Shown piece after piece: positions 1-5,899 of a stretch of 13,374 nt of DNA. The stretch is from positions 1 to 13,374 of the forward strand of contig NYUL01000039.1 of assembly GCA_002684055.1 (NCBI GenBank), in the 5' to 3' direction. The notes below the pieces were generated by a model. The model did not search any database. It saw only the letters and a program-made list of their open reading frames with translations, and had not been told where the DNA came from. Positions within the stretch are counted from its first letter, which is position 1, and every line of letters begins with the position of its first letter. The DNA is from Gammaproteobacteria bacterium. GTDB taxonomy: Bacteria; Pseudomonadota; Gammaproteobacteria; Magnimaribacterales; TMED112. A program made the translations under genes and the position numbers.

Positions 1-231
1 CCACTCGAGCACAATACCAAAGTGAGGTATTGGCACATCTTTTCCATCTACTTCATTAGATGCTGTGACAGAATCACCTATGTGACAGACTAATTGATGT
101 CCAAAAAAATTGTAATCTACCCAATGATCAGCAGACCTACCTTCTTCAAAGCCTAATTTAGTACCATAAAATTCTTTTGCGGAACCTATGCAGCTTACTG
201 GGATAGCTAAATGGAAAGGCCTAAGATTCAT
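1..231 (-). CDS. VOC-family (glyoxalase/dioxygenase-like) protein, partial
   Basis: The first 77 codons of a gene that continues past the left edge. The start of the protein, MNLRPFHLAIPV, then a helix containing AKEFYGTKLGFEEGRS and the segment DYNFFGHQLVCHIGD, is the beta-alpha-beta-beta pattern of one half of a vicinal-oxygen-chelate domain. His7 in the first strand is where the family usually has a metal ligand; the remaining ligands lie beyond the edge. Family members include glyoxalase I, ring-cleaving dioxygenases and many proteins of unknown substrate, so no reaction is assigned. The ATG lies inside the 3' end of the upstream 63-codon gene (11 nt overlap). An AAAGG Shine-Dalgarno at 239-243 sits 7 nt before it, which supports this start and implies translational coupling and a shared transcript. 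Family call fairly sure; function open. Confidence 0.8.
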   Translation of the reverse strand, partial: MNLRPFHLAIPVSCIGSAKEFYGTKLGFEEGRSADHWVDYNFFGHQLVCHIGDSVTASNEVDGKDVPIPHFGIVLEW

Positions 232-412
232 GTCCTTGCCTTTCTAATTTTGCTTCATATGAAGCCATATCTTTTTTCCATTCTTCCAAGTACCAACCAT
301 CATTTCCAATCTTACCAACATATGAGAAAAATACTCTGCCATTTTCATCGGTAAAACCTTTTTCAAAAGGTTGTCCTGTTTTGGGATTTGGTCTTTTATG
401 CTCTTCTCTCAA
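221..412 (-). CDS. Small unknown protein, 63 aa, TTG start
   Basis: I do not recognise this protein. It is short, polar and charged, rich in Lys, Glu and aromatic residues, with no signal peptide or membrane segment. The N-terminal part, around PNPKTGQPFEKG then DENGRVFFSY, faintly resembles the non-catalytic N-terminus of some HNH-type proteins, but no HNH catalytic residues are present. The C-terminal third (WYLEEWKKDMASYEAKLERQ) should be helical. The frame opens at a stop at 431-433 and has no ATG near its beginning; TTG at 410-412 is the most plausible start, and ATT at 419-421 is less likely. No clear Shine-Dalgarno precedes it. It overlaps the VOC gene by 11 nt and probably forms an operon with it. 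A perfect TATAAT on this strand (444-449) would give a leader of about 25 nt. The tight coupling argues that it is real. Confidence 0.6.
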   Translation of the reverse strand: MREEHKRPNPKTGQPFEKGFTDENGRVFFSYVGKIGNDGWYLEEWKKDMASYEAKLERQGHES

Positions 413-442
413 ATTAACAATCTTTGCAGTTTATGAAGCAAG

Positions 443-449
443 TATTATA
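443..449. promoter_or_regulatory. Symmetric -10 element between divergent genes
   Basis: The heptamer TATTATA reads TATAAT on the minus strand (449 to 444) and TATTAT on the plus strand (443-448). It can serve as a -10 box for the 63-codon gene to the left (start 412) and the amidohydrolase to the right (start 458) within a 45-nt spacer. No good -35 is visible on either strand. For the plus gene, transcription would begin only about 3 nt before the ATG. Inferred from sequence only. Confidence 0.4.
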
Positions 450-457
450 GTTTAGAT

Positions 458-1765
458 ATGAAAAAATTCTTATTATTTCTAATTGCTGTCTCCTTTTGCT
501 CGCAAGCCGATCTAAAAATTTCACTTGAAGAAGAGCTGGAAACACTGATGCCAAAGGTCATTGAGTGGAGACATGACATACATGAACATCCAGAATTAGG
601 TAACAGAGAGTTTAGGACTTCAAATAAGGTAAAGGTACATTTAGAAAGTCTTGGTATCAAAGTAGAATCTGGCATCGCCTACACTGGTCTTGTGGGCTTG
701 ATTGAAGGTGGAAGGCCAGGGCCAACTATCGCACTCAGAGCTGATATGGATGCATTGCCTGTAGAAGAAAAGACTGGCCTGCCATTCGCATCAAAGGTTA
801 GAACAAAATACTTAGGTAATGATGTTGGAGTTATGCATGCTTGCGGACATGATGCCCATGTTGCAATTCTTATGGGTGTTGCTGAATTCCTGGCAAAAAA
901 TAAAGAGGAATTAAAAGGAAATGTAATGCTTATTTTTCAGCCTGCAGAAGAAGGTCCTCCAGAAGATGAAGGTGGCGGAGCAAAAATGATGTTGCAAGAG
1001 GGCATATTCGAGAGGTATAAGCCTGAGGTTATTTTTGGCTTGCATGTAACAAATATTCCAAATGGAGTGCTATCAGTAAAATCAGGACCAGCAATGGCGG
1101 CAGCCTCGGCTTACAGAATTACAGTTAAAGGCGTTCAAGCTCATGGCTCTACTCCATGGTCAGGCATAGATCCCATTATGGCTACTGCACAATTAATAGA
1201 ATCATTAAATACCGTTGTAAGTAGAAGGATTAATATTATTAATAATCCAGCGGTTTTATCAATTGGTCTGGTCAAAGCTGGAACCAGAAATAATATTATC
1301 CCTGAAGAATCCATGCTTATGGGTACCATAAGAACTTTTGACCCATTGTTAAGAAAAGAAATATATGAAGAAATCGAACAAATTGCTAAAGGAGTTGCGG
1401 TTGGAACTGGAACTGAAATAAAAGTTGAATTCGATGTCGGTGGTTTTTATCCAGTTACATTTAATAATGTTGACCTTGTTTCAAAAATGACAGATTCATT
1501 AAAGCAAGCCTCACCAGGCAAATTCTATGAATCCAATACACCTGTAACAGGAGCAGAAGATTTTTCATATTTTTCTCAAGAAATTCCTGGCCTATATTTT
1601 TGGTTAGGTATAAACAAACCAGAAGATGAGGGGTCTGCAAATTTTGGAGATAAAACAGAAGTGGCAGGCAATCACTCTCCATATTTTTATGTGGATGATT
1701 CTGCTTTAGATGAAGGTGTGAAAGCCCTTACTTATTTAGTTTTAGATTACCCAGAAAAATTTTAA
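458..1765 (+). CDS. Secreted M20-family amidohydrolase (hippurate/IAA-amino acid hydrolase-like)
   Basis: A 435-residue zinc-dependent hydrolase of amide bonds in N-acyl amino acids, in the ILR1/hippurate hydrolase (M20D) branch. Motifs in order: HPELG (44-48), LRADMDALPVEE (93-104), MHACGHDAH (126-134), FQPAEEG (160-166), GLHV (194-197), the dimerisation-domain segment VQAHGSTPW (226-234), NIIPEE (279-284) and GAEDFSYF (365-372), then NHSPYF (405-410). By family analogy the metal ligands are Cys129, His131, Glu165, His196 and His406, with Glu164 as the general base; all are present. Residues 1-17 form a typical Sec signal peptide (MKKFLLFLIA then a cut after SQA), and no lipobox is seen, so it should act in the periplasm or outside. 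The substrate is unknown. No Shine-Dalgarno is seen. Its 3' end interlocks with the convergent amidotransferase gene. Confidence 0.9.
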   Translation: MKKFLLFLIAVSFCSQADLKISLEEELETLMPKVIEWRHDIHEHPELGNREFRTSNKVKVHLESLGIKVESGIAYTGLVGLIEGGRPGPTIALRADMDALPVEEKTGLPFASKVRTKYLGNDVGVMHACGHDAHVAILMGVAEFLAKNKEELKGNVMLIFQPAEEGPPEDEGGGAKMMLQEGIFERYKPEVIFGLHVTNIPNGVLSVKSGPAMAAASAYRITVKGVQAHGSTPWSGIDPIMATAQLIESLNTVVSRRINIINNPAVLSIGLVKAGTRNNIIPEESMLMGTIRTFDPLLRKEIYEEIEQIAKGVAVGTGTEIKVEFDVGGFYPVTFNNVDLVSKMTDSLKQASPGKFYESNTPVTGAEDFSYFSQEIPGLYFWLGINKPEDEGSANFGDKTEVAGNHSPYFYVDDSALDEGVKALTYLVLDYPEKF

Positions 1766-2490
1766 AGTAAGACTCTATCAACGAAATTAAGCATTAAGTT
1801 ATGAGACTCAGGAGTCTCTACTAGTGAATCAAGAACTTTTTGAAATTGATCTTCACTATCTGTATAAGCATCTTTGTAAATTGCCAGTCTTTTAAATACT
1901 GTGGCCCTATCAACTTCAGGATGAAATTGGAATGCCCACAATGGTTTATTTCTTAGTTTGAAACTATGTAAGCACTGATTTGTATAAGCTAAAAGATCAA
2001 GGTTTGAAGGCAATTCAATTGCATATTGTCTATGAATAGATAGGGCAGGAAACTCATCGGAAGTGCCTTTAAAAACAGGATCAATTTCAGCAAGGTTAGT
2101 GAGCGTTATAGGTATGCTGCCCATTTCATAATCTTCATCTTTGCTTAAGATTGTGCCTCCGAAAGCTAAAACCGCTAATTGGAAGCCAAAGCAAGAAGCA
2201 AAAGTAGGAACCCCACTTTCACCTGCATGGTTTATCAAACTTATACAATCATTAACAAATTTATATCTTTTTGGCTCCAGCACATTGGCTTCACTTGCTC
2301 CTCCTACATACAAGGCATCATATCCATCTAATACATCCTCGTTAAAATTTGGGGTGTCAAAGACATTGAGTACTGTGAATTGCTCAAGTTCTAACTTGCT
2401 ATATTTAGCAAAGCTTTCAAGCTCCTCTTTTCTAACAATTGCATCATCTCTTATCTGTAAAAGAAGAATTTTTAAATCTTTTCTTTGCAT
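1762..2490 (-). CDS. Class I glutamine amidotransferase-like protein
   Basis: A 242-residue stand-alone class I GATase, the family with the GMP-synthase-like glutaminase fold. The nucleophile elbow ASCFGFQLA puts Cys100 as the catalytic cysteine, and FQFHPEVD supplies His190 and Glu192, so the triad is complete. YVGGASEAN (61-69) matches the early glycine-rich loop. About 45 residues after the triad form a helical tail common in this subgroup. No synthetase domain is fused or adjacent, so the ammonia acceptor is unknown; it could act on gamma-glutamyl compounds or partner with a distant enzyme. It converges on the amidohydrolase: the two TAA stops overlap inside TTTAAA (1761-1766). The start ATG at 2488-2490 has only a weak AGAG before it. 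It is divergent from the microprotein across a 52-nt spacer. Confidence 0.85.
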   Translation of the reverse strand: MQRKDLKILLLQIRDDAIVRKEELESFAKYSKLELEQFTVLNVFDTPNFNEDVLDGYDALYVGGASEANVLEPKRYKFVNDCISLINHAGESGVPTFASCFGFQLAVLAFGGTILSKDEDYEMGSIPITLTNLAEIDPVFKGTSDEFPALSIHRQYAIELPSNLDLLAYTNQCLHSFKLRNKPLWAFQFHPEVDRATVFKRLAIYKDAYTDSEDQFQKVLDSLVETPESHNLMLNFVDRVLL

Positions 2491-2496
2491 AAACTC

Positions 2497-2511
2497 TAAA
2501 TTGACAATTTA
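2497..2511. promoter_or_regulatory. Perfect 7-1-7 palindrome, candidate operator
   Basis: TAAATTGACAATTTA is a perfect inverted repeat of 7 bp arms around one base, 6 nt upstream of the amidotransferase start on the minus strand. It contains TTGACA on the plus strand. The position in the spacer between two divergent genes suits a dimeric repressor, but no regulator gene is next to it. In AT-rich DNA a chance origin is possible. Confidence 0.35.
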
Positions 2512-2529
2512 TAACAACCATAATTACTG

Positions 2530-2536
2530 TATAATA
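2530..2536. promoter_or_regulatory. Symmetric -10 element before the microprotein gene
   Basis: TATAATA gives a perfect TATAAT on the plus strand (2530-2535), 7 nt before the ATG at 2543, so the transcript would start at or next to the start codon (leaderless). On the minus strand it reads TATTAT and could serve the amidotransferase gene with a leader of about 34 nt. The TTGACA at 2501-2506 is 23 bp away, too far for a normal -35. Confidence 0.45.
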
Positions 2537-2542
2537 AAAATC

Positions 2543-2710
2543 ATGGTTCAATACATAATAGTAGGTTTTCTTGGAATCCTTTCAATAATTTCTATGTGCT
2601 TATTCCTATTCATAAAAGAAGGCACAAAAGGAATAAAAGCAAAACCATACAAGACCAAAAGCGGCATCGTACACACTGCTGAGAGATCAAGACAAAATCA
2701 TTTGGTGTAA
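2543..2710 (+). CDS. Single-pass membrane microprotein, 55 aa
   Basis: Unrecognised small protein. Residues 3-24 form one strongly hydrophobic helix (IIVGFLGILSIISM and on). A tail rich in lysine and arginine follows (KEGTKGIKAKPYKTKSG then HTAERSRQ). By the positive-inside rule the tail should be in the cytoplasm and the N-terminus outside. The reading frame stays open upstream to 2141, but that part is antisense to the amidotransferase and not credible; the first ATG after that gene ends is at 2543, directly behind a perfect TATAAT. No Shine-Dalgarno is present, which fits a leaderless message. It ends 14 nt before the 3' end of the convergent tRNA-Thr. It could be a membrane-anchored small protein or a chance open frame; the hydrophobic-then-basic layout and promoter favour a real gene. 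Confidence 0.6.
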   Translation: MVQYIIVGFLGILSIISMCLFLFIKEGTKGIKAKPYKTKSGIVHTAERSRQNHLV

Positions 2711-2724
2711 GAAACTCAAGAAAA

Positions 2725-2800
2725 TGGAGCCACCTGTCAGAGTCGAACTGACGACCTACTGATTACAAATCAGTTGCTCTACCAGCTGAGCTAAGGTGGC
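2725..2800 (-). tRNA. tRNA-Thr (anticodon TGT)
   Basis: A 76-nt cloverleaf with the CCA end encoded. The 7-bp acceptor stem pairs GCCACCT with AGGTGGC. The D arm contains AGCTCAGCTGGTAGAGC, the anticodon stem-loop is CTGAT-TTGTAA-TCAG with anticodon TGT, and the T arm carries GTTCGACT. The sequence closely resembles the E. coli thrU product, which reads ACA and other ACN codons. The discriminator base is T. In E. coli this tRNA begins the thrU-tyrU-glyT-thrT-tufB transcript; here it is on the opposite strand, separated from tRNA-Tyr by msrA. Confidence 0.96.
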
Positions 2801-2810
2801 CCGAGCGAAA

Positions 2811-2840
2811 ATTCTACACTAATTATATATGTTCTTACAA
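2811..2840 (-). promoter_or_regulatory. Candidate promoter of tRNA-Thr(TGT)
   Basis: On the minus strand TTGTAA (2840-2835, 4 of 6 matches) is followed after 18 bp by TAGAAT (2816-2811, 5 of 6). The expected start is near 2804, 4 nt before the mature tRNA. The bases after the -10 (CGCTCGG) are GC-rich, the discriminator type typical of stringently controlled stable-RNA promoters. The -35 overlaps the msrA stop codon. A perfect TATAAT at 2827-2822 is an alternative -10. Confidence 0.5.
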
Positions 2841-3392
2841 TGGTGGTAATGCACAACCAGTGCCTTTAATTCCACAATATCCATTAGGGTTTTTTGCAAG
2901 ATACTGCTGATGGCACTCTTCTGCAGCAAAGAAAGGCTGGTTTAATTTTATTTCAGTAGTTATTTTTGGAAAACCATTTTTAACAAGAGTTTGCTCAAAG
3001 ATAGTTTTGGATTCTTTTGCGGCCTTAAGTTGTGTTGCATCTGTGCAGAAAATTACAGACCTATATTGTGTTCCAACATCGTTTCCCTGCCTATCTCCTT
3101 GTGTTGGATCATGACATTCCCAAAAGATCTTTAATAGTTCCTTAGTGCTAATTTTCTTATGGTCATAGATTATATTAATGGTTTCAGCATGACCCGTAAC
3201 TCCTGTACAGACTTGTTCATATGTTGGGTTAGGTCTTCTGCCCCCTGAATAAGAAGCATATGTAATCCATATTCCCTCTACATCCCAAAATAATCTCTCA
3301 ACTCCCCAAAAGCATCCTGCACCAAGAATTATTTCTGAGTGATCACTAGGATAATTTTTAAATAGGTCTCTGTTGTTTATAAAATGTTTCAT
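2835..3392 (-). CDS. msrA: Peptide-methionine (S)-S-oxide reductase
   Basis: A 185-residue MsrA that reduces methionine-S-sulfoxide in proteins or free form, using thioredoxin to regenerate. The signature AGCFWGVE gives the catalytic Cys27. The family segments ASYSGG (46-51), VTGHAE (65-70, with the acidic Glu70), HDPTQGDRQGNDVGTQYRS (94-112) and HQQYLAKNPNGYCG (161-174) are all present. The resolving pair is Cys173 and Cys180, spaced like the C-terminal pair of E. coli MsrA but one residue closer. No signal peptide, so cytosolic. Shorter at the N-terminus than the E. coli enzyme. No msrB is adjacent. It starts at ATG 3390-3392, with a perfect TATAAT on its strand at 3411-3406, implying a leader of only about 6 nt; no Shine-Dalgarno. 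It sits between two tRNA genes where a continuous tRNA operon is expected. Confidence 0.95.
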   Translation of the reverse strand: MKHFINNRDLFKNYPSDHSEIILGAGCFWGVERLFWDVEGIWITYASYSGGRRPNPTYEQVCTGVTGHAETINIIYDHKKISTKELLKIFWECHDPTQGDRQGNDVGTQYRSVIFCTDATQLKAAKESKTIFEQTLVKNGFPKITTEIKLNQPFFAAEECHQQYLAKNPNGYCGIKGTGCALPPL

Positions 3393-3417
3393 ATTTAATT
3401 AAAGGATTATATATGTA

Positions 3418-3445
3418 TTGACTAACTTATTTCTAAGTTGATAAT
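3418..3445 (+). promoter_or_regulatory. Promoter of tRNA-Tyr with a palindromic spacer
   Basis: TTGACT (3418-3423, 5 of 6) is followed after exactly 16 bp by GATAAT (3440-3445, 5 of 6). The expected start is near 3452, 8 nt before the tRNA. The whole 16-bp spacer is an inverted repeat, AACTTATTTCTAAGTT, with 6-bp arms and a 4-nt centre. This promoter probably drives tRNA-Tyr and, by read-through, tRNA-Thr(GGT) and tuf. It overlaps the upstream region of the divergent msrA. Confidence 0.6.
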
Positions 3446-3459
3446 AACAAATCCACCCT

Positions 3460-3544
<85 letters not shown>

Positions 3545-3574
3545 TTTCTACCCCATTTGTAAAAGGTATATAAT
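3545..3574 (+). promoter_or_regulatory. Possible promoter between tRNA-Tyr and tRNA-Thr
   Basis: A perfect TATAAT (3569-3574) follows a poor -35 (TTTCTA, 3545-3550, 3 of 6) after 18 bp. It would start transcription near 3581, leaving a leader of about 29 nt before tRNA-Thr(GGT). A second pair, TTGAAG (3577-3582) and TATGAT (3600-3605) with 17 bp between, would start inside the tRNA and is less likely. It may add transcripts for the highly expressed tuf. Confidence 0.35.
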
Positions 3575-3609
3575 GGTTGAAGCTTTGCGTTTTAGGGTAT
3601 ATGATATGC

Positions 3610-3685
<76 letters not shown>

Positions 3686-3701
3686 AACAAAAGAGGGAAA
3701 T

Positions 3702-4889
3702 ATGGCTAGAGAAAAATTTGATAGAAGCTTACCACACATCAACGTGGGGACGATTGGACACGTTGACCATGGTAAGACAACGTTAACAGCTGCATTGACA
3801 AAGGTTTGTGCAGATACATTTGGTGGTGAAGCGGTAGCATTTGATGGTATCGACAACGCTCCTGAAGAAAAAGAAAGAGGCATAACAATTGCTACATCTC
3901 ACGTTGAGTATAGTAGTACTGATAGGCACTACGCACACGTTGACTGTCCAGGTCACGCAGATTATGTAAAAAATATGATTACAGGTGCTGCACAAATGGA
4001 TGGCGCAATTTTAGTTGTTAGTGCTGCTGATGGTCCTATGCCTCAAACAAGAGAACACATTCTTCTTGCTAAGCAAGTTGGTGTACCTAATATTGTTGTT
4101 TATTTAAACAAAGCTGACATGGTTGATGACGAAGAGCTACTAGAGCTTGTCGAAATGGAAGTAAGAGAGCTTTTAGATAAATACGATTTTCCTGGCGATG
4201 ATACACCAATCATCAGAGGTAGTGCGCTTAAAGCTTTAGAAGGAGATGCAAAATACGTCGAAAGTGTTGTTGAGTTAGTAAAATCATTAGATTCATACTT
4301 CCCACAACCAGAAAGACCTGTTGACAAGCAATTCCTAATGCCTATCGAAGATGTTTTCACAATTACTGGTAGAGGTACTGTTGTAACTGGAAGAGTTGAG
4401 AGAGGAATAGTAAGAACTGGTGATGATTTAGAAATTGTCGGTATTAAAGAAACCTCAAAAACAACTTGTACTGGAGTTGAGATGTTTAGAAAAACACTTG
4501 ATGAAGGAAGAGCAGGTGAAAACTGTGGAGTCTTAATAAGAGGTGTTGAAAGAGATCAAGTAGAAAGAGGACAAGTCCTTGCTGTACCTGGTTCAGTAAA
4601 ACCACACACTAAATTCACAGCAAAAATTACAGTTTTAAGCAAAGAAGAGGGTGGAAGACACACTCCTTTCTTTAAAGGATATAGACCACAATTCTATTTC
4701 AGAACTACTGATGTAACTGGTGAAGTTAATCTGCCTGATGGAGTTGAAATGGTTATGCCTGGCGATACTGTTGATGAATTAAATTGTGAACTTATTGCTC
4801 CAATTGCAATGGAAGAAGGTTTAAGTTTCGCGGTTCGTGAAGGTGGTAGAACTGTCGGAGCAGGTATAGTTCTTAAGATTGTTTCTTAA
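3702..4889 (+). CDS. tuf: Translation elongation factor Tu
   Basis: EF-Tu, the GTPase that delivers aminoacyl-tRNA to the ribosomal A site; 395 residues, full length. The G domain shows GHVDHGKT (19-26), the switch I motif RGIT (59-62), DCPGH (81-85) with the catalytic His85, NKAD (136-139) and SALK (174-177). Domains 2 and 3 follow from about residue 210, with GRGTVVTGRVERG and the C-terminal GGRTVGAGIV segment. The start is set by the conserved MAREKF N-terminus and a clear AGAGGG Shine-Dalgarno at 3692-3697, one of only two strong ones in the large plus-strand block. It lies between tRNA-Thr(GGT) and tRNA-Trp, a tufB-type position common in gammaproteobacteria; whether a second tuf copy exists cannot be seen. 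Confidence 0.98.
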   Translation: MAREKFDRSLPHINVGTIGHVDHGKTTLTAALTKVCADTFGGEAVAFDGIDNAPEEKERGITIATSHVEYSSTDRHYAHVDCPGHADYVKNMITGAAQMDGAILVVSAADGPMPQTREHILLAKQVGVPNIVVYLNKADMVDDEELLELVEMEVRELLDKYDFPGDDTPIIRGSALKALEGDAKYVESVVELVKSLDSYFPQPERPVDKQFLMPIEDVFTITGRGTVVTGRVERGIVRTGDDLEIVGIKETSKTTCTGVEMFRKTLDEGRAGENCGVLIRGVERDQVERGQVLAVPGSVKPHTKFTAKITVLSKEEGGRHTPFFKGYRPQFYFRTTDVTGEVNLPDGVEMVMPGDTVDELNCELIAPIAMEEGLSFAVREGGRTVGAGIVLKIVS

Positions 4890-4891
4890 TA

Positions 4892-4920
4892 TTTATAAAG
4901 AGACATTAAGGTTATATACT
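4892..4920 (+). promoter_or_regulatory. Candidate promoter of tRNA-Trp/secE/nusG
   Basis: TTTATA (4892-4897, 4 of 6) is followed after 17 bp by TATACT (4915-4920, 5 of 6). The expected start near 4927 is about 7 nt before tRNA-Trp. It would allow the tRNA-Trp-secE-nusG block to be transcribed apart from tuf. No terminator follows tuf, so read-through is also likely. Confidence 0.45.
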
Positions 4921-4933
4921 TAGGAGATCGCAA

Positions 4934-5009
4934 AGGCCTGTAGCTCAATTGGCAGAGCGGCGGTCTCCAAAACCGCAGGTTGTGGGTTCGATTCCCTCCG
5001 GGCCTGCCA
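4934..5009 (+). tRNA. tRNA-Trp (anticodon CCA)
   Basis: A 76-nt cloverleaf with encoded 3' CCA. The acceptor pairs AGGCCTG with CGGGCCT (one G-T wobble) and the discriminator is G, the expected identity base for bacterial tRNA-Trp. The D arm is AGCTCAATTGGCAGAGC, the anticodon stem-loop is GCGGT-CTCCAAA-ACCGC with anticodon CCA, and the T loop is TTCGATT. It lies between tuf and secE, 9 nt before the secE start, an arrangement also seen in Pseudomonas-like genomes. Confidence 0.97.
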
Positions 5010-5018
5010 GCTTTAATT

Positions 5019-5366
5019 ATGAATAGCACGTTAAACAACATTTTATGGTTAGTTTCACTGACTGCAGGATTCTCTGCAGTTATTCTGTTTACCTACCTAG
5101 AAGATTTAGGGTTGCTTTACAGGGTACTTCTTCTTGTGGGTCTGCTAGCAGTCTCTTTAGGGGTGCTTGGACAAACTCAGTTCGGAAAAAATGCTGTTAA
5201 ACTAATTTCAGATTCGAGGTCTGAAATTGCTAAAGTTGTTTGGCCTAGTAGGGGCGAAACAACACAAATGACGATAATGGTTATAGTTATGATCTTAATA
5301 CTGGCACTAGTATTCTGGGGTCTAGATTCATTTCTATCATTCTTATCAAGATTTATATTAGGTTAA
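5019..5366 (+). CDS. secE: Preprotein translocase subunit SecE
   Basis: SecE, the clamp subunit of the SecYEG channel in the inner membrane. The 115 residues hold three predicted helices (about 7-25, 32-50 and 84-105), the three-helix form typical of gammaproteobacteria. The conserved cytoplasmic amphipathic segment SRSEIAKVVWPSRGET (66-81) is the family hallmark. The frame is open upstream to an ATG at 4980, but that lies inside tRNA-Trp; the ATG at 5019, 9 nt after the tRNA, is the right start. No Shine-Dalgarno is present. The first helix starts almost at the N-terminus, so the usual short soluble leader is trimmed. nusG follows after 4 nt, the usual secE-nusG pair. Confidence 0.95.
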   Translation: MNSTLNNILWLVSLTAGFSAVILFTYLEDLGLLYRVLLLVGLLAVSLGVLGQTQFGKNAVKLISDSRSEIAKVVWPSRGETTQMTIMVIVMILILALVFWGLDSFLSFLSRFILG

Positions 5367-5370
5367 TTAA

Positions 5371-5898
5371 ATGGATTATTACGTAATACAAGCTTTTTCA
5401 AATTGTGAAAAAAAAGTTAAAGCAGCTCTAGAAGAAAGAATAGACATATCTGGTCTTGCAAAAATGTTTGGCGAGATAATGATTCCTACTGAACAAGTTA
5501 CTGAGCTAAAGAAAGGACAAAAAAAACAAATGGAAAGAAAATTTTTTCCAGGGTACATGTTGGTTCAGATGGAAATGAATGATGATACTTGGCATCTAGT
5601 TAGAAAAACACCAAATGTAATGGGATTTTTGGGCGGCAGCAGAAAAAAACCTATGCCATTATCTGAAAAAGAATTAAGCAGGATCACAAATAGGGTAGAA
5701 GAAACATCGGAAGTACCAGTATTCAAAACAATATTTGAATCAGGAGAGACAGTAAGAATAAGTGATGGGCCTTTCAATGACTTCAACGGGATAGTTGAAG
5801 AGGTTGACTATGAAAAAAATCTCATTAAAGTTTCCGTAAGTATTTTTGGGAAATCAACACCGGTTGAACTAAATTTTTCCCAAGTAGAGAAAAATTAA
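5371..5898 (+). CDS. nusG: Transcription elongation/antitermination factor NusG
   Basis: NusG binds the RNA polymerase clamp helices, suppresses pausing, recruits Rho and links polymerase to the ribosome. It has 175 residues; E. coli has 181. The NGN domain covers about 1-110, with YYVIQAFSNCEKKV (3-16) and RKFFPGYMLVQM (56-67). A linker follows, then the KOW domain from about 124, with GETVRISDGPFNDFNG (125-140) and a final beta-rich stretch ending FSQVEKN. The start matches the family N-terminus; only a weak AGG lies upstream. rplK begins 1 nt after the stop codon, so there is no room here for the separate promoter and leader that precede rplK in E. coli. Confidence 0.96.
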   Translation: MDYYVIQAFSNCEKKVKAALEERIDISGLAKMFGEIMIPTEQVTELKKGQKKQMERKFFPGYMLVQMEMNDDTWHLVRKTPNVMGFLGGSRKKPMPLSEKELSRITNRVEETSEVPVFKTIFESGETVRISDGPFNDFNGIVEEVDYEKNLIKVSVSIFGKSTPVELNFSQVEKN

Positions 5899-5899
5899 T

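Noticed and set aside
2501..2535. TTGACA plus TATAAT as a consensus promoter
   Set aside because: The spacer is 23 bp, outside the working range of about 15-19 bp. The TATAAT is kept alone.
2141..2542. Upstream part of the long open frame that ends at 2710
   Set aside because: It is antisense to the amidotransferase gene, whose catalytic residues are all present, and it is rich in Ser and Lys without recognisable structure. Only the part from 2543 is kept.
4100..4360. Serine-rich open frame opposite tuf
   Set aside because: A shadow of the conserved EF-Tu codons; the serine run comes from GAA/GAC/GAG-rich sense codons.
4921..4933. TAGGAGATCG as a ribosome binding site before tRNA-Trp
   Set aside because: No usable start codon follows before the tRNA; a chance Shine-Dalgarno match.
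4890..4933. Terminator after tuf
   Set aside because: TTTATAAA is a short AT-only palindrome with no GC stem and no U-run; read-through into tRNA-Trp is more likely.
4980..5018. A longer secE starting at ATG 4980
   Set aside because: The start lies inside tRNA-Trp and the added residues (MWVRFPPGLPALI) do not belong to SecE.
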